A DNA stretch of 64,000 nt from Pseudomonas petrae (GCF_021728295.1 NZ_JAKJXE010000007.1:124001-188000), one strand, 5' to 3'. Shown: positions 1 through 8,487, counted from the first letter of the stretch. Translations and numbers: made by a program. The notes: generated by a model not told the origin, from the letters alone.

Positions 1-2
1 TT

Positions 3-128
3 CAGGACTGCGATGAGGGCATTTCAACCAGCCGGACGTGCGAGATCGGGCTCACGCAACACGGCGGTATCGACTACCACAGCCTGGTCTATCTCGTGGA
101 TCGAGTGACTCAACCAAGAACCGCTTGA
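3..128 (+). CDS. Possible 3' end of an unknown gene
   Basis: An open frame enters from the left edge and stops at TGA 126-128, giving about 41 residues that include two Cys and the string YHSLVYLVDRV. I do not recognise a family. A rho-independent terminator about 120 bases further on is consistent with a rightward transcript ending here. It could also be a chance open frame, because the start lies outside the window. Confidence 0.35.
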   Translation, partial: QDCDEGISTSRTCEIGLTQHGGIDYHSLVYLVDRVTQPRTA

Positions 129-245
129 TGCACACAAATGGGGCGTAGATCGCCCCATAATCCCGAAACATATGGCAACGTGGCTTTTTCACAGCATTGT
201 GAAAAAAATATAGAACCCCTGCGATGAGCGGCAGTCCATCTCTTT

Positions 246-273
246 AGGCGCCACAACTCATTTGGCGCTTTTT
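246..273 (+). terminator. Rho-independent terminator
   Basis: GCGCCA and TGGCGC arms around a 9-base loop are followed directly by TTTTT. It lies between the partial left-edge frame and the small secreted protein gene, so it probably ends the upstream transcript. Confidence 0.6.
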
Positions 274-337
274 CCTCTATCTCGGGCACCGGCGAATCGA
301 CCGGCGATACCGAGTCAACAGGCTCAAGGAGATACAC

Positions 338-628
338 ATGAAGCGCACTGCACTGACTGGACTGTTTCTTACCGCTGCACTGTTGGGCTCCCCGGTTTTC
401 GCTGCTGATGACCTGTGCGGCGCGAACATCGCGGCATTGAAAAATGCTGAGGCGTCCACCACTACTAACCTGACTGGCGACAGCAAGACTGACATTGAAA
501 AAACCGTTGCTGATGCCACTGCCGCGCAAAAGAGCGGCAATGAGAAGGAGTGCATCTCGATCACTACCAAGAAAATCACCGAGCTGAAAACCGGTGGTGA
601 CGGCAGCGACGGCGGTGCCGCCAAGTAA
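338..628 (+). CDS. Small secreted two-cysteine protein (unknown function)
   Basis: A 96-residue protein with a textbook Sec signal peptide: MKR, a hydrophobic core, then cleavage near AFA/AD at residues 20-23. The mature part is short, helical-looking and hydrophilic, with two cysteines (in DLCGAN and KECIS) that could form a disulfide, and a Gly/Asp-rich tail. AAGGAGA just upstream sets the ATG. I do not recognise a named family, but the layout and several residues match a second protein in this window at 31337-31609: signal peptide, Cys, conserved N..L..A, D..K.DI..TV..A, a Glu-Cys pair, then a helix. The two look like paralogues of a periplasmic family. No function is inferred. Confidence 0.8.
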   Translation: MKRTALTGLFLTAALLGSPVFAADDLCGANIAALKNAEASTTTNLTGDSKTDIEKTVADATAAQKSGNEKECISITTKKITELKTGGDGSDGGAAK

Positions 629-837
629 TTGCCAAATCGCGACTGGCGCAAGCCCGTCGCGAGCGGAATGTCAGGCGGGAGGTCGACGTATCTCATTGAT
701 TCGGGTAGACTCCGCCGCCTGACTGCTAGAGCAGCAGAATTGGGGCCGATTAGGATTCGACGCCGGTGATGAAACTCTAGGGGCATGCCGACTTGGTAAC
801 AGAAGTCGTAAATCCACTGTTGCAACTTTCTATAGTT

Positions 838-879
838 GCCAATGACGAAACCTACGGGGAACAAGCTCTCGCCGCGTAA
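838..879 (+). other. tmRNA proteolysis-tag reading frame
   Basis: The frame starting at the resume codon GCC encodes ANDETYGEQALAA followed by TAA. The ALAA end is the usual recognition signal for ClpXP and ClpAP. The inner part (TYGEQ) is longer than the ANDENYALAA tag of E. coli. Confidence 0.9.
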
Positions 880-1108
880 GCGGTGCTAGCCTTCCTTCTG
901 GTAGCTTCGGCTCCAGCAATCACCAGGGGATGCCTGTAAACCCAAAGTGATTGTCATATAGAACAGGATCGCCGTGCAGTACGCTGTGGACGAATCGGCT
1001 AAAACTTACACAGCTCGCCCAAAGCACCCTGCCCGTCGGGTCGCTGAGGGTTAACTTAATAGACACGGCTAAGCATGTAGGCCCGAAAGCGGAGTACTGG
1101 CGGACGGG

Positions 1109-1133
1109 GGTTCAAATCCCCCCGGCTCCACCA
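1109..1133 (+). other. attL core (tmRNA 3' end)
   Basis: The T-arm/acceptor end of ssrA, GGTTCA...CCCCGGC..CCACCA, recurs in degenerate form at 23371-23394. P4-type integrases commonly recombine at this part of tmRNA or tRNA genes, and an integrase gene follows at once. The crossover base is not resolved. Confidence 0.7.
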
Positions 1134-1144
1134 CTTCAACATCT

Positions 1145-1170
1145 AAAGACGTCCACGGACGTCTTTTTTT
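1145..1170 (+). terminator. ssrA terminator (island-side copy)
   Basis: AAAGACGTCC and GGACGTCTTT arms with a 2-base centre are followed by a T-run. A near-identical hairpin (AAGACGTCC, GGACGTCTT, T-run, GTG) lies at 23407-23434. The island therefore seems to carry its own terminator so that ssrA stays correctly ended after insertion. Confidence 0.85.
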
Positions 1171-1247
1171 GTGCCTTAAATCCGGTAAAAACAAGGGTTT
1201 AGGGTCCAATAGCGTCCGTCAACGTCCAAGACCATCCACGATTTCCT

Positions 1248-1316
1248 GTATTCCAAGTGGTATTCCAAGCGCTCTCCTGCTATTTTTTGGAATACATAAC
1301 TAGCACTGGAATACAT
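1248..1316. promoter_or_regulatory. Integrase arm-type sites, left end
   Basis: TATTCCAA occurs at 1249-1256 and 1261-1268 (12 bp apart). The inverted form TTGGAATACA is at 1287-1296, with TGGAATACAT at 1307-1316, directly before the integrase ATG. The same direct pair with the same spacing is at 23301-23320. This is typical of integrase arm binding. The inverted copies overlap the likely int promoter and could mediate autoregulation (inference). Confidence 0.7.
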
Positions 1317-1317
1317 C

Positions 1318-2574
1318 ATGGGGGCCCAAGCCACGCGTCTTTCAGACGTAAAAGTCAAAGCCGCGAAGCCAAAGGATAAGGACTACATTCTCACGGATGG
1401 CAACGGCCTTCAAATGCGAGTGAGAATCAATGGCTCCAAGCTCTGGAATTTCAACTACATCCAACCTGTGACGAAAAAACGGATAAACATGGGGCTGGGA
1501 ACCTTTCCCGAGGTCAGCCTGGCGCAAGCACGCAAGAGAACTGTGGAAGCGAGAGAGCTTGTCGCGCAGGGGCTAGACCCTAAAGAAAAACGCGACGCCG
1601 AGCGTCACGCGAAGAAAGCAGCCACGGAACACACTTTTGAAAACATCTCTAAAGCGTGGTTTGAGCTCAAAAAGGATTCAGTCACCCCAGCGTACGCCGA
1701 GGATATTTGGCGCTCCCTCAAGCTTCATGTTTTCCCTGACCTGGGCACTACCCCAATCTCAGCTATCACGGCTCCCAAGGTCATCAATTTGCTTCGCCCC
1801 CTAGAAACGAAAGGCAGCCTCGAGACTGTTAAACGGTTGACACAGCGTCTCAATGAAATTATGACCTATGGAGTCAATTCGGGATTGATTCACGCTAATC
1901 CACTCAGTGGGATTCGCTCCGTTTTCAAGAAGCCAAGAAAGAAGAACATGGCGGCACTCGCTCCGGATGAGCTAAAAGAGCTCATGGTGGCGATTGCCAA
2001 TGCCAGCATAAAAAGAACCACGCGTTGCCTGATTGAATGGCAGCTCCATACCATGACTCGGCCAGCCGAGGCAGCAACCACCTGCTGGGCAGATATCGAT
2101 TTCGAAAAACGTATTTGGACGATTCCTGCGGAACGCATGAAGAAACGCCGCACGCACATTATCCCGCTCACGGAGCAAGCCTTGGCACTTTTGGAAGCAA
2201 TAAAGCCCTACAGCGGGCACCGAGAGTACGTGTTCCCTGCAGATCGCAATCCTCGTACTCACTGCAATAGCCAGACAGCCAACATGGCGCTAAAGCGCAT
2301 GGGCTTCGAAGGCCGCTTGGTAAGCCATGGCATGCGCTCAATGGCCAGTACCATCCTCAACGAACACGGTTGGAATCCGGAGCTGATCGAGGTAGCGCTT
2401 GCCCATGTTGATAAAGATGAGGTTCGCAGCGCCTACAACCGAGCGGACTACATTGATCGCAGACGCCCTATGATGACCTGGTGGAGCGAGCACATCCAGG
2501 AAGCTGCTACCGGCAGCCTATCAGTCTCAGCGCTTCACGCAACCCAAGGCTTAAACGTCGTATCGATACGCTGA
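1318..2574 (+). CDS. intS: Tyrosine integrase, P4 type
   Basis: A site-specific recombinase of 418 residues, the usual size for the P4/DUF4102 group. The N-terminal arm-binding domain is at about residues 5-90 (LSDVKVKAAKPKDKDYILTDGNGL, then GLGTFPEVSLAQAR). The SAM-like core-binding domain covers about 105-200. The catalytic domain shows TRPAEA (first Arg), HGMRS (His-x-x-Arg), a later LAHVD, and YNRADY with the likely nucleophilic Tyr. The ATG follows the TGGAATACAT box. It sits directly after ssrA and reads away from it, as integrases of tmRNA islands do. It looks full length and intact, so it should insert and excise the island at the tmRNA 3' end. The symbol is by family only. Confidence 0.92.
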   Translation: MGAQATRLSDVKVKAAKPKDKDYILTDGNGLQMRVRINGSKLWNFNYIQPVTKKRINMGLGTFPEVSLAQARKRTVEARELVAQGLDPKEKRDAERHAKKAATEHTFENISKAWFELKKDSVTPAYAEDIWRSLKLHVFPDLGTTPISAITAPKVINLLRPLETKGSLETVKRLTQRLNEIMTYGVNSGLIHANPLSGIRSVFKKPRKKNMAALAPDELKELMVAIANASIKRTTRCLIEWQLHTMTRPAEAATTCWADIDFEKRIWTIPAERMKKRRTHIIPLTEQALALLEAIKPYSGHREYVFPADRNPRTHCNSQTANMALKRMGFEGRLVSHGMRSMASTILNEHGWNPELIEVALAHVDKDEVRSAYNRADYIDRRRPMMTWWSEHIQEAATGSLSVSALHATQGLNVVSIR

Positions 2575-2873
2575 CAGATCAATATTTAGTCACTGGCCGC
2601 AACCGGTGGACATGGGCCTGTCGTGACCGGCTAAAGTCGGCCGATTCTGTTGCAAAGGCCCGTTTTCTGAAACGGCCAGAAAACCGACTGCTGAAAACGC
2701 CTTTTTAGCACGCTGCCACGTGAAATCTGAGTCCGGAAACTACGTGCATTTGTTATTAAACATACCGGATGACTAACTCATTTTCACGAAGTAACATGAT
2801 TACAGGTCGTCGCGCACACTAATTTCTAATCCTAGCCCACACCGTGGAACAGGCCTTAGGCACGAGAACTTGT
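2575..2873. other. Non-coding gap with small hairpins
   Basis: No convincing gene in about 300 bases. A hairpin at 2657-2677 (GGCC-CGTTT / AAACGGCC) lies 80 bases after the integrase stop, but no T-run follows. The rest is AT-richer sequence that must hold the promoter of the Ntn-hydrolase gene; I cannot point to clear -35/-10 boxes. Confidence 0.4.
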
Positions 2874-3701
2874 ATGACTACATTGATTGCGTGGGCATCC
2901 TACAGCAACACAGGCCAATCGGCACATCTGCCACGCGCGATTTACGTGGCCAGTGATAGCAGAATCACTTGGGGTTCTGCAGCAAGGAGATGGGAGGCCG
3001 GAAGGAAGGTCTTCACGCCGCTAAAGGAGCCGCATATATTTGGGTATTGCGGGAACGTGGTGTTTCCGAGTCTTGCTTTAGGGCAAGTTATATCGGCTAT
3101 CGATTATGAAATTCTGTTCCCCCCTGAAACAAGTGCGAACGATAAGAACGAGATAATATTCGAGACGATAAAGGAGTCGCATAGACAGAGACTCAACGTC
3201 CCCGAACAGAACTTCCAGATCTTACATGTTCACCGCACTCAGAACTGGCCATCGACCGCTTTTGCTGTATGGATCATTAGCTACGATGCAGCAACAGCCT
3301 CCTGGAGCTGTAACCAAGTCCCCCTTCCTTCAACCACAGGGATAGCTATAGCGCTAGGAACCGGAGCAAGTGCTGCGAAATTTCACGCTATCAAATGGGG
3401 GGAATCCGACGTTGGAGGTACGAGCAGAGCTATATTTTCGGCATTCTGCGATGCAGTGACTTCGGGAAATGATCCTTTTTCTGGAGGCACTCCTCAGATC
3501 TCGGCTCTTTATACGGAAAGTGTTCCCCGCCCGCTGGGCTATGTGGAGGATGGACTTACGTTTCTACACGGTCTTCAGCTCGGACCTAGCGGTGCCCTTA
3601 CCAACATAGAATGGCGCGACCGCTTGTTTCAACGAGTCGATCCCACCATGCTGAGTCCAATAGCAGGCGCTCGGAGGTTTGCGCGTCCGACTCTGAAATG
3701 A
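2874..3701 (+). CDS. Proteasome-like Ntn-hydrolase protein
   Basis: I start it at ATG 2874 rather than the in-frame GTG at 2844, because this gives MTTLIAW. Removal of Met would expose Thr2, the nucleophile of proteasome beta-type Ntn hydrolases. The pattern that follows fits that fold: strand TTLIAW, an insert of about 15 residues, ASDSRITWG (acidic Asp28 and Ser-Arg, as in the AADSRAT motif of beta subunits), then GRKVF with Lys45 where the catalytic Lys33 is expected, then FGYCGNVVFPS. About 275 residues is longer than HslV (about 175). The family is found as single genes in bacterial islands, and its substrate is unknown to me. No unfoldase lies beside it; the nearest gene is a convergent SIR2 protein. 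A role in defence or stress is only inference. Confidence 0.72.
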   Translation: MTTLIAWASYSNTGQSAHLPRAIYVASDSRITWGSAARRWEAGRKVFTPLKEPHIFGYCGNVVFPSLALGQVISAIDYEILFPPETSANDKNEIIFETIKESHRQRLNVPEQNFQILHVHRTQNWPSTAFAVWIISYDAATASWSCNQVPLPSTTGIAIALGTGASAAKFHAIKWGESDVGGTSRAIFSAFCDAVTSGNDPFSGGTPQISALYTESVPRPLGYVEDGLTFLHGLQLGPSGALTNIEWRDRLFQRVDPTMLSPIAGARRFARPTLK

Positions 3702-4104
3702 ACTCTCATCGCTCATCCTCGAGCCGACTAAGTTGGGTGAACTTTATCATGACCACGACCAACATACGTGGCCTTACTCAACGTCCTAGACATTTAGCCA
3801 CCGGAGGGGAGCCGAGATTTCGAGCGTGATTTAGATGCCTGAATCGATGTTCCCGCACCTCTGGCCAGGAGTCTGCTCCCAACCTATTATGGCGTTAGCC
3901 GAGTATCTCTGGCCAGCTTCCACGGGCGGTTCGATCAGCGGAATCAGATACCCGGAATGATGTCAGGACAAGCCGCTTTCAACCTAAATGTAGGCGCTTA
4001 AGGTTTGCCCCCCTCAACCTCGACCCGTTACTACATTTCTCTCGCCCCAGCATTTCTGGGACACTCATCCATGCCGGGTAGTCACGGCGTGCCTCATGTG
4101 GCAT
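3702..4104. other. Gap between convergent genes
   Basis: About 400 bases between the stop codons of the Ntn-hydrolase and SIR2 genes. Short open frames here show no recognisable protein. I see no clear terminator, repeat or RNA gene. Confidence 0.4.
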
Positions 4105-5487
4105 CTACCCCGAGCAGCCGGGCGCGAGTTTAAAACCCTCACCTGACCGAACTTTCCCTAAGAGAGATACAGCAGCTTCTGAGTATTTTCTAGTGAAGCT
4201 ACTATCTGACTTACCAGTTTTTAATTTGAAATGATAAGGATTGTCGGAGTTTTTCATGTCAAACCCTGACATTTGCTCCAATAACTCAATAAGCTTGTGC
4301 GCACTATTCCAAGTAGTGAACCCAAGCTTCTCCGCCAGTAACTGGAGCGTATAGGGGTAATTGGCGTTTACACCAGCCGGACCATCAAGCGATGTGATAC
4401 CCAATATCTTTGCAAAATTTTCATCGCTTTCTACTGCATGTTCCAACATCGAGAAATTTACTTCCACCTGCTTGACTAGCGTATCTCTTCGTACGAGATT
4501 ATAAGCTCTAGCCATCAGCGCTCGCAGCAGCTTGACGTTGATTTGCTCTAACGCCCCGTTGTTGCCGAACGCCTTGAATACCCATTCGAAGGAGGCTGCC
4601 GTGATACTTTTCACTCGAATTGTTACATCCCCCCCAACATTTATTATTCTTTCACGGGCAGGATAAGATGCCTCGCTCACATCTTTATCCCACTCCAATA
4701 TATAGATATTAGGAGTCAAAGCTTGGCCAGCCTTAAACATGCGAGTGACATCGTACAGTATACTTTTTATGTTTGGATCCTCAGCCTTGTACCCCACAAA
4801 AAGTAATGGGTGCTCCGCAAAATACGTGAGCAGCTTCGCACTCAAATATTTTTTGTCCGCCTCAAATACTTGGTAGTCTTCCTCGGTAAGCACGATAGAT
4901 AAAGGATCGGAAATGCATCCGTGAATTTTAAATATCTCTCCTACAGAAAGATATGGCTTGCTCAATACCTGCTGTCCAACCACTTGTTCAAAATCTGGAA
5001 AAATCAACTCTAGCAATTGATCGTAGTTTGTAGTGATAAGGGCATGCGGACTCATGGCATGGAGAGCTGCGACCTCAGCGTCTAATTGAGCCGATCCGTA
5101 AGAGCCACTATCTTCTGGGCCCATACCATTGAGAATGGTTGCGATAGCATGCTTTATGAAAATATCAGACGGATAGGACTCTGAAAAATACTCAGCGGGA
5201 AACTGCGCCCGTCCATCTGTCCACGCCCACTCCCGGAAGTGATCCGAAAATATACTGCCAATTTCAACAAGACTTTTATTTTTTTTTTTGTAATAAGCTA
5301 GGTCTAAGCTGATGTTTGGGCACATAGATGCTAAGACCTTCAATAGCTCTTCCCAGCTAGGTCCGCCGGCATATCGTTTCGAAAAACCGGAGCCCACAAA
5401 CAGAATGGGCTGGCAGGCGGCCTGCCCAAGCACATTAAGGATGTCGGTAGTCACTTCTTCTTGATACTGCTGGTAGCTTAAAAGCAT
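4105..5487 (-). CDS. SIR2-domain protein, probable NAD-consuming defence effector
   Basis: 460 residues. The SIR2-like Rossmann fold occupies about residues 25-260: GSGFS at 32-36 (NAD binding), TTNYD at 152-156, KIHG at 187-190 with His189 as the expected catalytic base, and the LLFVGY..EDPN segment near 228-239 typical of the SIR2_2 group. The remaining 200 residues form a helical C-terminal region I cannot name, possibly a sensor or oligomerisation part. GGAG lies 6 bases before the ATG. Proteins of this group act in Thoeris, DSR, SIR2-HerA and short-Argonaute systems by depleting NAD when phage is sensed. No ThsB, HerA or Argonaute partner is present, so this would be a stand-alone type. 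GC is visibly lower than in flanking genes, which fits transfer. Confidence 0.82.
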   Translation of the reverse strand: MLLSYQQYQEEVTTDILNVLGQAACQPILFVGSGFSKRYAGGPSWEELLKVLASMCPNISLDLAYYKKKNKSLVEIGSIFSDHFREWAWTDGRAQFPAEYFSESYPSDIFIKHAIATILNGMGPEDSGSYGSAQLDAEVAALHAMSPHALITTNYDQLLELIFPDFEQVVGQQVLSKPYLSVGEIFKIHGCISDPLSIVLTEEDYQVFEADKKYLSAKLLTYFAEHPLLFVGYKAEDPNIKSILYDVTRMFKAGQALTPNIYILEWDKDVSEASYPARERIINVGGDVTIRVKSITAASFEWVFKAFGNNGALEQINVKLLRALMARAYNLVRRDTLVKQVEVNFSMLEHAVESDENFAKILGITSLDGPAGVNANYPYTLQLLAEKLGFTTWNSAHKLIELLEQMSGFDMKNSDNPYHFKLKTGKSDSSFTRKYSEAAVSLLGKVRSGEGFKLAPGCSG

Positions 5488-5720
5488 ACGTGCTCCAGAT
5501 ATTCATCCGTGGACAGCGATGGTTTCACTTATCACCATTCAGGATCATACGGTAGTTTTCAGCTTACTCACCAGTATCCTCACCTAACATTGTGGGCTGG
5601 CGTAGTTGAAAGCTTTTGGCCGATTGCGGCAGTCGCTCGCCATAGAGCACCTCACGATTCGACTCAATAAAACTTCAGTCATACATCACTGCCATGAACA
5701 TCCCTCATGGAGACTAAACC

Positions 5721-6050
5721 ATGTCATTGCAGTGCCCTTGCTGTAACTCCCCAAAAATCGCTTCACTCAGAACAGCCACGAAGATTAGCGCAGCTGTCGG
5801 CACCGTGGGTGGCGCTGCACGCGGCGCCAGCGCTGCGATGGCCGGTAGCCAGGTCGGCGCTACCGTTGGTGCCGTTGCTGGCCCACTTGGCATCACACTA
5901 GGCACGGTCTCTGGTGCCATCATCGGTGGACTTATCGGAGGTGCCGGCGGTTGCGCCATTGGTGCTCAACTCGGGGAAAAGCTGGATCGCCACATGCTCT
6001 CCAATAACCTCTGCCTAACCTGCGGCTATCGCTTCAACCTTCCTGTCTGA
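5721..6050 (+). CDS. Zinc-ribbon protein with glycine-zipper membrane segment
   Basis: 109 residues. An N-terminal CPCC and a C-terminal CLTCGYRF together could bind one zinc. Between them (about residues 25-85) lies a long Gly/Ala-rich stretch with repeated GxxxG-like spacing (GTVGGAARG, GAIIGGLIGGAGG), typical of a glycine-zipper membrane hairpin. GGAG 8 bases upstream supports the ATG. It is the first gene of a block with DUF932, YqaJ and RadC-like genes that is common on Pseudomonas plasmids and integrative elements. It has its own downstream palindrome/terminator. Function unknown. Confidence 0.75.
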   Translation: MSLQCPCCNSPKIASLRTATKISAAVGTVGGAARGASAAMAGSQVGATVGAVAGPLGITLGTVSGAIIGGLIGGAGGCAIGAQLGEKLDRHMLSNNLCLTCGYRFNLPV

Positions 6051-6081
6051 CCAGGCCTCCTCTTCTTTGATATCTCCGGCC

Positions 6082-6116
6082 GAGGCTGCGCAATTGCGCA
6101 GCCTCTATGCTGTTTT
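6082..6116 (+). terminator. Perfect 24-bp palindrome with T-run
   Basis: Two 12-base halves (GAGGCTGCGCAA and its exact complement) with no loop span 6082-6105; TTTTT follows at 6112-6116. It is most simply a terminator for the zinc-ribbon gene, although the lack of a loop would also suit a protein-binding operator before DUF932. Confidence 0.6.
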
Positions 6117-6137
6117 TCCCTAAAAGGAATCACTCCC

Positions 6138-7106
6138 ATGTCTCATCTCGTCGAACAAATGGCTTACGTAGGCGCAGCTCCCTGGCATGGTCTGGGTAAA
6201 CGTCTGACGCAAAAGCAACCTCTGGAAGTTTGGCAACGCGAAGCCGGCATGAACTGGCAAATCCAGGAAAGTCCAGTGCATTTCAAGGCCGACACTGTCG
6301 GTAACCTAAGCACGATCCACTCATTTCTAGAACAGAAGGTGCTGTACCGCTCTGACAGCAAGGCCCCGTTGTCGGTGGTTTCCAACCGTTACCAGGTCGT
6401 GCAACCGCGTGAGGTGCTGGAGTTCTACCGTGACCTTACCGAAGTCTCAGGTTACGAGCTAGAAACGGCTGGTGTACTCAAAGGCGGTCGCAAGTTCTGG
6501 GCGTTGGCTAAAACCGGCCAGGGGATTGCTCTGAAAGGCAACGACCAGGTCAACGGCTATCTGCTGCTAGCGACCTCATGCGACGGCACCCTGGCCACTA
6601 CAGCGACCCCGACCACGGTGAGGGTGGTCTGTAACAACACGCTGACGATTGCCCTCGACGGTACCATCAAGGCAATCAAGGTCCCGCACAGCACCCGCTT
6701 CGATCCGCAGGCGATGAAAAAGCAGTTGGGAGTCGCCGTCTCGCAGTGGGACGCCTTCATGTACCGGATGCGGGCACTGGCGGAGCGTAAAGTTCAATGG
6801 CATGAGGCCCTGGGTTTCTTCATGAATGTGCTGTGTGATGCCAGTCCGAACAGTCCACTACCGACAGTACTGCCCAACGAGAGGGCGCTGCGCAAGGTGC
6901 AGAGCCTGTATGAAGGTCAAGGCCGCGGAGCGACACTTGAATCAGCCCAAGGAACGGCGTGGGGCTTGCTCAACGCAGTGACGGAGTATGTCGATCACGA
7001 GCGCCGTTCCCGGAGCAATGAATACCGCATGGACTCTGCCTGGTTCGGTCAAGGAGCGCTGATCAAACAACGCGCCCTGACAGCAGCCCTGCAACTCGCC
7101 GCCTAG
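6138..7106 (+). CDS. DUF932 phage/plasmid-like protein
   Basis: 322 residues that match the DUF932 family (the TIGR03299 phage/plasmid-like group). The N-terminus MSHLVEQMAYVGAAPWHGLGKRL, the ALAKTGQ motif and the CNNTL segment are characteristic. Members are carried on plasmids, integrative elements and large phages, usually near RecT/YqaJ-like recombination genes or RadC homologues, as here. The biochemical role is not established. Length is normal and the frame is intact. AAAAGGA lies 11 bases before the ATG. A terminator follows at 7134-7167, so it may be a single-gene transcript. Confidence 0.88.
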   Translation: MSHLVEQMAYVGAAPWHGLGKRLTQKQPLEVWQREAGMNWQIQESPVHFKADTVGNLSTIHSFLEQKVLYRSDSKAPLSVVSNRYQVVQPREVLEFYRDLTEVSGYELETAGVLKGGRKFWALAKTGQGIALKGNDQVNGYLLLATSCDGTLATTATPTTVRVVCNNTLTIALDGTIKAIKVPHSTRFDPQAMKKQLGVAVSQWDAFMYRMRALAERKVQWHEALGFFMNVLCDASPNSPLPTVLPNERALRKVQSLYEGQGRGATLESAQGTAWGLLNAVTEYVDHERRSRSNEYRMDSAWFGQGALIKQRALTAALQLAA

Positions 7107-7133
7107 TTCCGCTCACCTACCTAACGCTTAAAG

Positions 7134-7167
7134 CGCCTGGCCAGCTTCTGCTGGCTGGGCGTTTTTT
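7134..7167 (+). terminator. Rho-independent terminator
   Basis: Arms CGCC-T-GGCCAGC and GCTGGC-T-GGGCG around TTCT are followed by TTTTTT. It lies just after the DUF932 stop codon. Confidence 0.8.
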
Positions 7168-7187
7168 ATGCCGAAAAGGAAACCATC

Positions 7188-8435
7188 ATGACAATGCAAA
7201 CGTTGCAACGCCCCAGCAGTAAACCCCGTCCGGCGCTGCGCCTGGTGGGCACCAAACAACTACCCAGAGAGGATTGGCTGGCCATACGTCAACGAGGTAT
7301 TGGCAGTTCGGATGCAGCCGCGGCCGTAGGGCTCAATCCTTACAAGTCCCAGTTGGAGCTATGGCTGGAGAAAACTGGCCGTGATGCATCACTGCCCAAG
7401 CTTAATCCGCAGGATGAAGAGAGCCCTGCTTACTGGGGCACTATCCTGGAACCAATTGTCGCCTCGCACTACACCCAGCGCAGCGGCAACCGAGTACGGC
7501 GGGTCAATGCGTATTGCAGCATCCTGATCCTCAAGTGCCTTGGATGCCGGCCAACATCGATCGTGAGGTCATCGGCGCCGAGGATGTGCAGATCCTCGAA
7601 TGCAAACCACCGGTATCAACGGGGCTCGCCTATGGAAAGAAGGTGTGCCCAAGTATGCGCAATTGCAAGTCATGCACCAGCTGGCCGTGACGATGCAGCG
7701 GTATTGCTAGGTGGCCAGCACCTGGAGATTCACCGAATCGAACGGGACGAGTCAGTGATTGCTCGGCTGATCTACCTGGAGCGGCTGTTCTGGGATTACG
7801 TGGTCAGTGATACCCCACCACCGGCCAATGGCACGGCCTCAGCGGAAGTGGCGTTGCCCTGCCCTCCACCGGATAGCTGTTCACTGGCCCAAGGCAATGC
7901 CTGCAAACCTTACGGCCGACTGAACGTGGTGATTGATGATGACGATCCGCTGGGCTGCTTTGTATTTCTTACCACCGGGTTCAATAGCATCCGCACCCTG
8001 GCAGCACGCCTGCATTATTTCCGAGCCATCTCCGGCGACCGCTTGGCCTGCCTGCCGCTGGAGCTGCGCTTGCGCGGTAAATCCACCCGGCAGAGCCACG
8101 GTATACCGATCTTCTATCTCGACATCACAGTTCGCAGTGGCCTGAGTCTGGAAGACGGTTTACTGGAAGCCAAGCAACGGGAGGGAAACCGACAAGCCGC
8201 TGGCTTTGACCAAATCGCCTTGGATCAAGCGGCCCGGCAGGGCTTTAAGAACGGGGCCTTTGAAGATAGTGAAGAGGACACCGGGACCATCGTCGAGGAG
8301 TTCTACCCAGCAGTTGAAGGCTCTCCCAGCAACGCAGAGACCCAACTCCAACCGGCAGCGCCTAAAAAGCCATCACTGGCTCGGAAGCTGGAGTCTCAGG
8401 CTACCCGACACAACGGCAGGCCTTCTATCCAGTAA
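7188..8435 (+). pseudogene. Frameshifted YqaJ nuclease fused to a metal-binding-type protein
   Basis: The open frame is a chimera. Residues 1-107 read as a YqaJ-type exonuclease N-terminus (RGIGSSDAAAAVGLNPYKS, then a YWGTILEPIVA segment). At about 7511 the conserved sequence moves to another frame (HPDPQVPWMPANIDREV, then ILECK with the catalytic Glu-x-Lys). After 7606 it moves to the third frame (TGINGARLWKEGVPKYAQLQ). At about 7701 it returns to the first (VLLGGQHLEIHRIE). Small deletions that sum to a multiple of three explain this. After about 7850 the text changes to the C-terminal half of a different family that often follows YqaJ in Pseudomonas elements (ACKPYGRLNVVI, TTGFNSIRTLAARL, LRGKSTRQSHG), so a larger deletion joined two genes. 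The nuclease active site is lost. Confidence 0.75.
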
Positions 8436-8487
8436 TGCCCTTCTCAACCTTCCCAGCGTTTTCACGCATTCGCACAGGATTACCAGC

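Larger units (their letters stand above)
742..1133 (+). ncRNA. ssrA: Transfer-messenger RNA (tmRNA)
   Basis: The 5' end GGGGCCGATTAGGATTCGAC and the 3' end GGTTCAAATCCCCCCGGCTCCACCA form the tRNA-Ala-like half, with a paired acceptor stem and an encoded CCA. The RNA is about 392 nt, normal for a one-piece tmRNA. It rescues stalled ribosomes together with SmpB by adding a degradation tag. Its last bases double as the left attachment site of the genomic island that starts immediately downstream, so the present 3' end may have been supplied by the island. A strong hairpin plus T-run follows at 1145-1170. Confidence 0.96.

Noticed and set aside
951..1202. 83-residue open frame over ssrA
   Set aside because: It lies in the tmRNA and runs through its 3' end and terminator; it has no ribosome site.
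2657..2677. IS end or terminator after the integrase
   Set aside because: A small bulged hairpin without a T-run, matching inverted partner or target duplication.
8206..8487. N-terminal extension of the RadC-like gene
   Set aside because: These 94 codons overlap the preceding pseudogene in another frame and carry no RadC similarity; ATG 8488 is the family start.
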